NCBI GenBank assembly: GCA_027450185.1
Contig: DAIDKF010000012.1
Span: 1 to 64,000 of the forward strand
DNA length: 64,000 bases
Reading direction: 5' to 3'
Source of the DNA: Granulicella sp.
GTDB taxonomy: Bacteria > Acidobacteriota > Terriglobia > Terriglobales > Acidobacteriaceae
In this document: one piece after another, positions 50,079 through 58,154 of the stretch
Numbering within the stretch: the first letter of the stretch is position 1
How the letters are laid out: each line of letters begins with the position of its first letter
Notes under the pieces: model-generated
Seen by the model: only the letters and a program-made list of their open reading frames with translations
Database searches by the model: none
What the model was told of the DNA's origin: nothing
Made by a program: the position numbers and the translations under genes

Positions 50079-50987
50079 ATGAAAGCTTCCACTCTATTCG
50101 GCGTCATCCCACCCATCGGCACCCCTCTGAACCCAGAGGGTGGCGTAGATGTTCTGGGTCTCCAGAGACTCACCCATCATCTTCTCAATGGCCATGTCCA
50201 CGGCGTCTTCGTGAATGGTTCGATGGGGGGCTTCGCTTTCCTGACCGACACCGAGCAACTCCGCTCCATTGCAACGGTGGTGGACACGGTTGCGGGTAGT
50301 GTACCGGTCATGGCAGGGCTAGGTGAGTCCAGTACCACTCGCGCCGTTCTGAGAGCCCGCGAGATGGCGAAGCTCGGAATCACCCATCTTTCGGTTCTCG
50401 CACCTCTCTTCTACCTGGCGGAACAGGATCATCTCGTCCGTTACTTTTCGGAGATTGCCGCCGCCGTCGACCTACCCATCGTTCTGTACGACAATCCAGT
50501 CCTCACCAAGAATCCAATTCATCCTGAGACGGTGATACGGCTACGGGCGAGGATTCCCCATCTTGTTGGGATGAAGGAGAGTAACCAGGATTGCGTGAAT
50601 CTGCAACTGCTTCTGGAGTTGACTCGCAATGAGGAGAACTTTTCCGTGCTCACTGGCAGCGAGTTTCTCATCGTCGTAGGCTTGCAGATGGGAGTCAAGG
50701 GTTGTGTAGGCGGCATTCATAACATTTGCCCCAGCATTGCGGTCGAACTCTATGAGGCTTTCCTGAAGGGCGATATTGAAACTGCACGGAAGCGCCAGGA
50801 GGTCCTGACACAACTCTGGCAGATCTTCCGACAGGGCAGTGTATGGAATGCTTTCGAAGAAGCCCTGCGATTCCTCGGCATCTGCGAGAGAACTGCCGGC
50901 GAACCATACGTGACCCCACTCTCTCAAGCCGAGCGCGATAATATCCGCAACATTCTCGCCCGGTATCTGGTTCCGGTAACCTCGTAA
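50079..50987 (+). CDS. DapA/NanA-family aldolase with altered substrate loop
   Basis: 302 residues, the normal length for dihydrodipicolinate synthase/N-acetylneuraminate lyase family barrels. Schiff-base lysine in LVGMKESNQD and catalytic Tyr in IVLYDNPVLT are present. The loop that is G-T/S-T-G-E in DapA and NanA reads NGSMGGFAF, so the Thr binding the substrate carboxylate and the following Glu are replaced; the substrate probably differs from both. A start at the first ATG is forced by the promoter, which leaves almost no leader. Overlaps the GH20-like gene by one base (TAATG). Probably cleaves a 2-keto-3-deoxy sugar acid to pyruvate and an aldehyde. Confidence 0.88.
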   Translation: MKASTLFGVIPPIGTPLNPEGGVDVLGLQRLTHHLLNGHVHGVFVNGSMGGFAFLTDTEQLRSIATVVDTVAGSVPVMAGLGESSTTRAVLRAREMAKLGITHLSVLAPLFYLAEQDHLVRYFSEIAAAVDLPIVLYDNPVLTKNPIHPETVIRLRARIPHLVGMKESNQDCVNLQLLLELTRNEENFSVLTGSEFLIVVGLQMGVKGCVGGIHNICPSIAVELYEAFLKGDIETARKRQEVLTQLWQIFRQGSVWNAFEEALRFLGICERTAGEPYVTPLSQAERDNIRNILARYLVPVTS

Positions 50988-53179
50988 TGCGGCCTCCGGT
51001 CTTCACGAATGAACTGTCCTGCCGGGCGCAGCACTCGACAGTACTCGCACGACAAGCTTTAGCTCCGAGTCATCGAGTTCACTTGACAGCCATCGCTGCG
51101 GCTTCGCTCATCTGCACGGCTAGCCTGCTGGCTGCCCCCCTCAATCCCACACTGTCGCTGATTCCTTATCCTCGCTCAGTAGTGCTCGAGCACGGCTCTC
51201 TTCGAATTCCGTCTCGATCGCTGATCTCCTGTGAAAGCCCGGAAGATGACTTCGCAGCCGGACTATTGGCCGCCGAGATTGGTCGGACAAATGGTTACTC
51301 GGCTCGGGTCACCGGTAAGATTCCTGACGGCAGCGCAGCGCCCTCATTTATTCTGGCTCGAGTGGGCACGCCTCAAGCGAATCAGATTCTCGCGCAAGAT
51401 AAGCTGACATTCCCCCGCGACGCACAGCTCGAAGGATACATCCTGGAGGTGAATTCTCATCAGGCGGTGGTCATCGCCGCTTCCAGCGCAGGCGTCTTGT
51501 ATGGCGTTCAGACGTTACGCCAGCTTCTCCAACCCACTGAAGGCGCGACCTCTGTGCCCGCAGTCAACATAACGGATTGGCCGGCCATGAGATGGCGCGG
51601 CTCCCAGGTGAGCCTCAGCCAGGGGGCTGTTCCAACTCTGCACGATCTTGAACGCACCGTCACGCTGCTTTCCGAATACAAGGAGAACGTGATGCTGCTT
51701 TACTTCGAAAGCAGCTTCGATTACCCCAATCTGCCGCTGGTGGCAACGCCGGGGGGCGCCATGACACCGAGCGAAGCTGGCGAACTCGTTGCCTTTGCCA
51801 AGCCTTACCATATTAGAGTCATTCCTCAGCAGGAATCACTCGGGCATATGCACTGGATCCTCCGCAAGCAGATCTATCAGAATCTGGTAGAGATGCCTTA
51901 CGGAAACGTGCTGGCGCCAGACGCTGACGGAGGCCTGAATCTCGTAACAGACATGTTCGACGAGTTAGCGCAGTGCTTTCCAGGACCTTTTCTCCATATA
52001 GGAGCTGACGAACCGTTCGAGCTGGGCCAGGGAAGATCACATGACCTCGTAAGACAATGGGGCGCGGGACAGGTGTATATTGACGCGCTGAAGCGTCGCG
52101 AAGCTGTTCTTCGCCCTCTCGGGCGAAGCCTTCTGTTCTGGGGTGACATCGCGCAACATTACCCCGGCCTGCTAAACCAACTGCCCCATGATTTGATTGC
52201 AATGCCGTGGAACTACAAAGAGTCCGACCCTCTACAGTTGAGCCGCATGATCGAACCTTTCCGAGATGTAGGGATCGAAACATGGGTCGCGCCGGGCGTT
52301 GATAATTGGAACCAGGTCTTCCCAAACTTTTCCGTCGCATTACCGAATATCCGAGGCTTTGCTGAAGCTGGCCAGCAAATGGGGTCTGCGGGCATGGTAA
52401 CCACCACGTGGACGGACGACGGCGAAAGCCTCTTTGACTTCTCGTGGTACGGGCTGCTCTACGGCGCTGAAGCTGCCTGGCAATCCACAGTCGACGATAC
52501 GCAGTTTTCCGATGCCTACGACTGGGCTTTCTATCGCGCGCCCGGTCATCACTTCGCCCATGAAATCTCGCTCCTGTCAGATATCCATCACACGTTGCGA
52601 CCGGTCGTACCCTATGACGCAACGGACCGTCTGATGTGGGTCGATCCCTTTACCCCGGAGGGGCAGCAGCTCTACCTTTCGCTCTCGCCAGTATCCGAGC
52701 GGATTCGACTGCTTGCCGAGCAGGTAATCGCAGACCTTCGCACCTCCCGCTCGCAGGCTGGCCGCAACCAGGACTTTCTGGCTTTCGTTGAATTCGGTGC
52801 ACGACGCTTTGACTATCTTGGAGAAAAGGCGGCATACACGAGCTATATCGATAACCTGTACAGTGAGGCGCGCGAGGAGGCATCGACCAGGCCCGCCGAA
52901 GCTTCCGACAAGCTCGAACGCATCTACTCAAGCGATGGGCTCCTGCTCGATCTGCGCGACGACAATATTTACCTGCGCGAGCGCTATCGCAGTCTCTGGC
53001 TGGCGGGAAACCGTCCCTACTTTATGGACGTAATGCTGCAGCACTACCAGCGGGAGAACGACGAAATCGCTGCGGAGATCGATCGTCTTCGCTGGCTCGA
53101 CGCTGACCTGAATGCAGCACACAGCCTGCCCCCTCTTGTCTCGGACACTGCCACACCTGGACCGATATCGAAACGCTAG
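50987..53179 (+). CDS. GH20-like secreted glycoside hydrolase
   Basis: 730 residues from the TAATG overlap at 50987. A hydrophobic segment near residues 33-50 (HLTAIAAASLICTASLLAA) is a late signal peptide, so an internal start is conceivable. The N-terminal alpha/beta domain (LNPTLSLIPYPRSVVLEHG, GVLYGVQTLRQLL) matches GH20 hexosaminidases, and the barrel carries FLHIGADEPFELGQG with the Asp-Glu catalytic pair (GADE instead of the usual GGDE). The substrate-pocket aromatics cannot be judged safely. The last 180 residues are helical. It probably releases an N-acetylhexosamine-like unit outside the cytoplasm. Confidence 0.82.
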   Translation: MRPPVFTNELSCRAQHSTVLARQALAPSHRVHLTAIAAASLICTASLLAAPLNPTLSLIPYPRSVVLEHGSLRIPSRSLISCESPEDDFAAGLLAAEIGRTNGYSARVTGKIPDGSAAPSFILARVGTPQANQILAQDKLTFPRDAQLEGYILEVNSHQAVVIAASSAGVLYGVQTLRQLLQPTEGATSVPAVNITDWPAMRWRGSQVSLSQGAVPTLHDLERTVTLLSEYKENVMLLYFESSFDYPNLPLVATPGGAMTPSEAGELVAFAKPYHIRVIPQQESLGHMHWILRKQIYQNLVEMPYGNVLAPDADGGLNLVTDMFDELAQCFPGPFLHIGADEPFELGQGRSHDLVRQWGAGQVYIDALKRREAVLRPLGRSLLFWGDIAQHYPGLLNQLPHDLIAMPWNYKESDPLQLSRMIEPFRDVGIETWVAPGVDNWNQVFPNFSVALPNIRGFAEAGQQMGSAGMVTTTWTDDGESLFDFSWYGLLYGAEAAWQSTVDDTQFSDAYDWAFYRAPGHHFAHEISLLSDIHHTLRPVVPYDATDRLMWVDPFTPEGQQLYLSLSPVSERIRLLAEQVIADLRTSRSQAGRNQDFLAFVEFGARRFDYLGEKAAYTSYIDNLYSEAREEASTRPAEASDKLERIYSSDGLLLDLRDDNIYLRERYRSLWLAGNRPYFMDVMLQHYQRENDEIAAEIDRLRWLDADLNAAHSLPPLVSDTATPGPISKR

Positions 53180-53212
53180 TTGTTTAGTCGGGATGTAGAG
53201 AGACTGGCCGAC

Positions 53213-53878
53213 TCAAGACTTTTCCAACCCGGACTTGCCCCAGCGCAGCGTGAAGTGTGCGTACATCACGTTCTTTGCGTCCTTCTCGGGAATCTTACCT
53301 TTAACGAACGCCAATAACGGATGGTGGGAGTCGAGAATCATCTTCATCTCGTGTTGATGAGATTTCTTGATCAGCGCAAATGCAAACAATGGAGCCGTTA
53401 GGCTCACCAGCGTCTTATCGAGAAACTCGTTTCCAGCGGCACTCCATATTAGCCGGTGAAAGGCAAGATCCATGCGAACCGCTTCGAGAGCGGAAATGCT
53501 TCCTGCCCGATCCATTTTCTCTAGTTGGTTTTGTAGCCTTCTCTCTATCTGCGGCGTGAGATTTCTTCTACACAGCAAGAGCGCTTCTGACTCGAGAATC
53601 AGTCGAAGCTGATTGATCTTCTGGATGTCGACGTCTGTGAGGCTAACCACAAACATACCTCGACGTGGCTTATGAACGACCAGCCCCTGCTCCTCCAGTT
53701 GATTCAGCGCTTCGCGAATTGGTGCGCGGCTGACACTAAGCTGGCGGCTCAACTCGCTCTCGTTCAAGCGTGCGCCGGGTGTCAGTTTGCCAGAAAGAAT
53801 TGCATCCACGAGCAATTCGCCTATGTTGTCGGAAAGCATCGAAGTCTTCAGCGTCAGAATCGACTTATTGTTTCGCAT
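53213..53878 (-). CDS. GntR-family regulator with FCD domain
   Basis: 221 residues from MRNNKSILTLK (ATG 53878; the upstream extension lies within the neighbouring gene and reads as noise). N-terminal winged helix: IGELLVDAILSGKLTPGARL, SELSRQLSVSRAPIREALN, QLEEQGLVVHKPRRGMFV. C-terminal all-helical FCD ligand-binding domain (LRLILESEALLL, FHRLIWSAAGNEFL, DSHHPLLAFVKGKIPEKDAK), where the His/Asp set usually binds a metal and a carboxylate effector. NanR is a member of this subfamily. It is convergent with the GH20-like gene and follows the deacylase gene by ten bases. Best candidate to bind the CTGTCGACAG operators. Confidence 0.93.
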   Translation of the reverse strand: MRNNKSILTLKTSMLSDNIGELLVDAILSGKLTPGARLNESELSRQLSVSRAPIREALNQLEEQGLVVHKPRRGMFVVSLTDVDIQKINQLRLILESEALLLCRRNLTPQIERRLQNQLEKMDRAGSISALEAVRMDLAFHRLIWSAAGNEFLDKTLVSLTAPLFAFALIKKSHQHEMKMILDSHHPLLAFVKGKIPEKDAKNVMYAHFTLRWGKSGLEKS

Positions 53879-53888
53879 TGAATTTAAA

Positions 53889-55412
53889 CTACTCCATCTG
53901 GTCCTGCGACCAGCCCAACAGATTAATGCGCTCCCCGTTACGATACACGGAGTGGATACCCTCAGGTCCTCGCTCCGGGTGCTCATAATCCGCCTGGCTT
54001 CCAATCATCTGTGGATCAAAAATCACGATATCAGCAAAATAACCCTTGCGGAGTAAGCCACGCCGTGCTAAGCCAAAGCGCATGGCAGGTTTGGCCGTGA
54101 TCTTATGGACAGCCTCCGACAACGTGAACCAGCGGTCACGACGGCAAAGGTCACCAAGAAGGCGGGGAAACGTTCCGTGCAGTCGAGGGTGGTGCCGGCC
54201 CGGCACGTAAAGGCCATCGGTAATAATCATGGCCAGTGGATCGGTAAGTACTAGCCTGAGATTTTCTTCGCTCTGGTTGAATGTTAGCATCGTCGCCTTC
54301 CCGGATTCCTCCAGAAGCAGGTCAAAGACTGACTCGCAAGGATCCTCGCCGCGCTCTTCGGCGACCGCTGCCAGACTCATTCCGACCAGATGCTGGTTCC
54401 TGGCCGACGCCGCAGAGGTCAAATAGACATCTGTCCAGGGAAACGGGATATTTGCCCGAATCTCTGCGGCAATCTGCTGGCGTACATCTTTGGTCCGCAG
54501 CCGGCCCTCGAGACTCTCGACGCCACCGTCCAGTGTCCACTGCGGCAACAGCTGTGTGAGAGTCGTATTTCCAGCCAAGTAAGGATACCCATCAAACGCG
54601 ACATCCACCCCTTCGTCGACCGCTTGATGAATGTGATCAAGTGCGACCTTCTGAAGGTGCCAGTTAGCCGTTCCTACCGCCTGCAGATGCGATATCTGCA
54701 GGCGGCATCCCGTGCGCCTGGCGAGCTCCAGCTGTTCATCGACCGCTTCCACTAGCTTGGCTCCGTAGTTCCGCATATGGGTGGCATGAACCTTGCCGCG
54801 CAGTGCAGCCCGATGGCACATGCGCTCCAGTTCCTCCAGCGGCGCGCTTGAACCGGGAGCATACATCAAACCGGTCGAAATGCCGACGGCGCCAGCCGCA
54901 AATGCATCGTCGACCAGCCCCTCCATGCGGTCCAACTCCGTCACCGTAAGCGGTCTCTGCTCCATGCCGGCAATCTCAACACGGATGGTTCCGTGGCCCA
55001 CAAGCGAGTACACGCTTGCTGTGGGCGTATGAGCTGCCGCATGGAGATAGTCGCGGGCAGATGGCCACGCCCACCTTTCATCTCCACACAGGATCTCAGC
55101 GGTAAACTGGCGTACGGCCTCTGGACGTGTCTCCATCGGATACGCGGAGAAGCCACAGTTGCCTACAACTTCAGCGGTGACTCCCTGCCGTGTTTTCTCG
55201 ACGCAACCATCTAGCACCTTGAGATCAGAGTGACTGTGCCCATCGATGAATCCGGGAGCAACCACGAGATCGGAACAGTCGATAACGTCAGTCTCCAGAG
55301 GAGGCTCGAATGAACCGATGGCTTCGATGATCTCGCCGTCCAGAAGAATGCCCCCCCGGAAAGGTGCAGCTCCGCTCCCATCCACGATCGTTGCGTTTCT
55401 CAGATACTTCAA
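53889..55412 (-). CDS. N-acyl-D-amino-acid deacylase (D-aminoacylase-like amidohydrolase)
   Basis: 507 residues if translation starts at TTG 55412, which has AAGGAGG four bases upstream; an in-frame ATG 42 bases earlier has no ribosome site and adds residues foreign to the family. Amidohydrolase signature PGFIDGHSHSDL (metal His pair), the Cys ligand in VVGNCGFSAYP, HATHMRNYG, LQISHLQAVG, and Asp in IITDGLYVPGRHHPRLHG identify the D-aminoacylase/dihydroorotase-like subtype III. It removes N-acyl groups from D-amino acids or related amino compounds. Ten bases from the regulator gene, so the two are co-transcribed. Confidence 0.92.
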   Translation of the reverse strand: MKYLRNATIVDGSGAAPFRGGILLDGEIIEAIGSFEPPLETDVIDCSDLVVAPGFIDGHSHSDLKVLDGCVEKTRQGVTAEVVGNCGFSAYPMETRPEAVRQFTAEILCGDERWAWPSARDYLHAAAHTPTASVYSLVGHGTIRVEIAGMEQRPLTVTELDRMEGLVDDAFAAGAVGISTGLMYAPGSSAPLEELERMCHRAALRGKVHATHMRNYGAKLVEAVDEQLELARRTGCRLQISHLQAVGTANWHLQKVALDHIHQAVDEGVDVAFDGYPYLAGNTTLTQLLPQWTLDGGVESLEGRLRTKDVRQQIAAEIRANIPFPWTDVYLTSAASARNQHLVGMSLAAVAEERGEDPCESVFDLLLEESGKATMLTFNQSEENLRLVLTDPLAMIITDGLYVPGRHHPRLHGTFPRLLGDLCRRDRWFTLSEAVHKITAKPAMRFGLARRGLLRKGYFADIVIFDPQMIGSQADYEHPERGPEGIHSVYRNGERINLLGWSQDQME

Positions 55413-55542
55413 TTGGCCTCCTTGCGAACATGCAATCTTGCCTCGTCTGACCACAAATCAATTCGCTGATACATTTGCCCATGACATCCTCCCTTCGCGC
55501 ATCGCCCAGAGCCTTGCGTCATGCAATCGCCGCAGATGCAGG

Positions 55543-56799
55543 CTACGTCACGAGCCGACGCGTTGCATCAATGCGGAACCATAGCAGGAAACCAGCCAAA
55601 TTCAGCACTGCTGCAATCGCAAATGTCAGGTTCCAGCTCCCGGTTCTTTGAACCACGAACCCCATCAGCGCCGGAGAGAGCGTGGCACCCAAGTTTCCGA
55701 TCATATTCATGGCGCCACTCACCGTGCCGGCAGTTCGACCCCCAATGTCCGCGCAGGTGGCCCAGGCTGCGGCCAGGATGAAGTCACTTGCGGCGGCTGC
55801 GAGAGACAAAAAGAGAATTGCAAGGTACACATCGGATAGATGCAGACTGATGAACAGGCATGTTGCCGCGCCTGCCGAGCCTGTCATTCCTACCGTGCGG
55901 CGCGCCCACTTCAGACCTGTATAGGGAATCAAGAGATCTGTGACCAGGCCTCCGCCCAGCGACGCAGCTGCGGAAAAAACTAGCGGCAGGGCCGCAAAAT
56001 AAGCCAGCTGATGCAGCGAAACGCCCCTCTGTTTTACCAGATACATGGGAAGCCAACTGATGTACAGGTAATACGTGAAACCAAGCGTGAAGTACATCAA
56101 GTCGAGCGCCCAAAGATTCCCGTTGCTCAGAATCGCACCCAGCGGGATGTGCACATGCTCGTTCGTGAATGCGGTTGTGCCTTCATCGGCAATCAGCTCA
56201 CGCTCGGCTGTGTTTACACACTTCACCTCAGACGGATTATCTCGATACAGCACAAACCAGGTTGCCGCCAATATACCTCCGGCAACACCCAAGGTTCTGA
56301 ACGTCTCCCGCCAGCCCAGATAATGAAGGAACAGAAGCACGATCGGGGGCGTGACTGCTGCGCCCAGCCTGCTCCCCATCCAGATGGTTCCCATGGCAGA
56401 TCCGCGTCCTCGTGGAGGAAACCAAACCGTTACAGCGCGGGTCATGTTGGGATACGCCCCAGCTTCACCCGCACCGAATAGGAACTGCACCGCAAGCATC
56501 CACCCATAGCTTCGTGCAAATCCGATGGCAGCCGTGAATATCGACCACCAGACCAACACGCGAGCCAGGACGCGTCGAGGTCCGAGTCGGTCTCCGAGCC
56601 AGCCAGTCGGCAGTTCGAACAGAGCATAGGCAGCCGCGAATGCGCTGAAGATCGTCCCCATCTGCTCGGGTGATAACTTTAGATCGCGAATAATCCACGG
56701 GGCAGCAATCGACATACATACGCGATCCAGGTAGGTAAATGCGGCCAACCCGAACAGCCCGGCTAAGACCACGTATCGGATCCGTGTTGGGTTTTGCAT
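55543..56799 (-). CDS. ACS-type MFS transporter (sugar-acid carrier-like)
   Basis: 418 residues from MQNPTRIRYVV; the ATG at 56799 has AAGGAG six bases upstream, while the ATG two codons earlier is adjacent to it. Twelve helices with motif A-like GWLGDRLGPRRVLARVLVWW and the anion:cation symporter feature FLFGAGEAGAYPNMTRAVTVWFP, typical of hexuronate, tartrate and sialate-like carriers. Transcribed leftward from a promoter that contains the operator at 56911-56920. It probably imports an acidic product of extracellular hydrolysis. Confidence 0.92.
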   Translation of the reverse strand: MQNPTRIRYVVLAGLFGLAAFTYLDRVCMSIAAPWIIRDLKLSPEQMGTIFSAFAAAYALFELPTGWLGDRLGPRRVLARVLVWWSIFTAAIGFARSYGWMLAVQFLFGAGEAGAYPNMTRAVTVWFPPRGRGSAMGTIWMGSRLGAAVTPPIVLLFLHYLGWRETFRTLGVAGGILAATWFVLYRDNPSEVKCVNTAERELIADEGTTAFTNEHVHIPLGAILSNGNLWALDLMYFTLGFTYYLYISWLPMYLVKQRGVSLHQLAYFAALPLVFSAAASLGGGLVTDLLIPYTGLKWARRTVGMTGSAGAATCLFISLHLSDVYLAILFLSLAAAASDFILAAAWATCADIGGRTAGTVSGAMNMIGNLGATLSPALMGFVVQRTGSWNLTFAIAAVLNLAGFLLWFRIDATRRLVT

Positions 56800-56899
56800 A
56801 GCCATCTCCTTGGCCTACCGAAGGTTGGTTCGGCGAAACTAGTAACCACTCGCCAGCAGGAAACCGAGTCCCTTCGGCACCCGATCATAAGCTGACGGC

Positions 56900-56928
56900 A
56901 AGGTATCAGTCTGTCGACAGATTGTCAA
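56900..56928 (-). promoter_or_regulatory. Operator-containing promoter of the MFS gene
   Basis: Leftward -35 TTGACA (56923-56928), 17-base spacer, -10-like TACCTT (56900-56905). The CTGTCGACAG palindrome at 56911-56920 lies entirely in the spacer. The -10 match is weak (3 of 6). Confidence 0.55.
56911..56920. promoter_or_regulatory. Operator palindrome, copy 3
   Basis: CTGTCGACAG between the divergent MFS and sialidase-like genes, 60 bases before the latter's ATG. It could regulate both directions: within the MFS promoter spacer, and just beside a -35-like TTGTCA (56922-56927) for the rightward gene. Confidence 0.75.
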
Positions 56929-56980
56929 AACCAGGAAGCTGGCTGTTAGAATGAACTATGCCAGACTCGTGGTCTAACTG

Positions 56981-58138
56981 ATGAAATCTCCCTCCGTAAT
57001 CGCGATACTCCTCCTTCCGGCCTTCTGCTCAACATCGCTCCTCGCGAAGGCTCCAATTCCAGAAAATCCTCGTCTGTCGACTGTTCACACGGTTCTTCTG
57101 CTTCCGCCAGGCCCTGACAACCCCCGTAACTCCGAGGGCTCATTCATCCAGCTCAGCAACGGAACCATTCTTTTTGCCTACTCGCGGTTCTCCGGCGCCT
57201 TAGGAGAGGATGACGCTCCCGCCGAAATCGTCGCCCGCACATCTCATGACGGAGGGCGCACATGGTCCAAAGAGGATTCCCCGCCGCTGGTTCCACGCGA
57301 TGCAGCGGCAAACGTGATGAGTGTCTCTTTTCTTCGTCTGCACGATGGCCGAATCGCCCTCTTCTATATACGTAAAGACACCGCCGTCAATACTCGAATC
57401 TTTGTGCGCTATTCCGACGACGAAGCCCGCACCTGGAGCACACCTACGCCTTGCGTCGACGATGCTGGATACTACGTACTCAATAACGACCGTGCCATCC
57501 AGCTTCGTTCCGGCCGAATTCTTCTTCCGATCGCTTTGCAGACTGCTCCCGATGGCAGCTTCGCAAATGCAGGTCGTGTACTCGCCTATTTTTCAGACGA
57601 TGATGGCAGGACCTGGACCCGCAGCAAGACAATTCTGACCGCACCGCTTCCTACTCCGGAAGGGCTTCAGGAACCGGGCGTCGTTGCGCTGAGCGATGGC
57701 CGTCTCATGATGTATATGCGCACGGCCCTCGGCTCCCAGTACCTCTCTTACTCGAGCGATCACGGGAATTCGTGGACACCACCTCAGCCATCTACGATCC
57801 GGTCACCCCTCTCGCCTGCCACGATACGCAGAATTCCTTCCACCGGCGACCTACTTCTGGTCTGGAATGATCACTCTCGTGTGCCCGAAATCATGCGAGT
57901 CAGCGCTCATTCCTTTGGGAAGCGTACGCCGCTGGCCGTAGCAATATCCAGAGATGACGGCAAAACCTGGGTACGACCTCATGACATCTCTGATGATCCC
58001 GACGGCTGCTTTTGTTACTTTGCCGTTACGTTCATCCATGACCGAGTCTTACTGGCTTTCTGCGGTTCCAGCAAGGGGATGCCCTGTCTCTCCCGGCTGG
58101 AGATCGTATCGTTTCCCATTTCCAGCCTTTACAAGTAA
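56981..58138 (+). CDS. Secreted sialidase-like Asp-box propeller protein
   Basis: 385 residues with a signal peptide (MKSPSVIAILLLPAFCSTSLLA). Five Asp-box motifs mark the blades: SHDGGRTW, SDDEARTW, SDDDGRTW, SSDHGNSW and SRDDGKTW. The N-terminal region GSFIQLSNGTILFAYSRFSG and later LQEPGVVALSDGRLMMYMRT (with Glu and Arg) fit the exo-alpha-sialidase/GH33-like BNR family widely found in such islands, many members of which are not true sialidases. The F/Y-R-I-P signature is absent. Divergent from the MFS gene with a shared operator. It probably attacks a glycan or acidic sugar outside the cell. Confidence 0.85.
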   Translation: MKSPSVIAILLLPAFCSTSLLAKAPIPENPRLSTVHTVLLLPPGPDNPRNSEGSFIQLSNGTILFAYSRFSGALGEDDAPAEIVARTSHDGGRTWSKEDSPPLVPRDAAANVMSVSFLRLHDGRIALFYIRKDTAVNTRIFVRYSDDEARTWSTPTPCVDDAGYYVLNNDRAIQLRSGRILLPIALQTAPDGSFANAGRVLAYFSDDDGRTWTRSKTILTAPLPTPEGLQEPGVVALSDGRLMMYMRTALGSQYLSYSSDHGNSWTPPQPSTIRSPLSPATIRRIPSTGDLLLVWNDHSRVPEIMRVSAHSFGKRTPLAVAISRDDGKTWVRPHDISDDPDGCFCYFAVTFIHDRVLLAFCGSSKGMPCLSRLEIVSFPISSLYK

Positions 58139-58154
58139 CTGACCCGGGAAGCTC

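Noticed and set aside
57075-57084. CTGTCGACTG inside the sialidase-like gene
   Set aside because: Differs from the operator by one base and lies in coding sequence; treated as chance.
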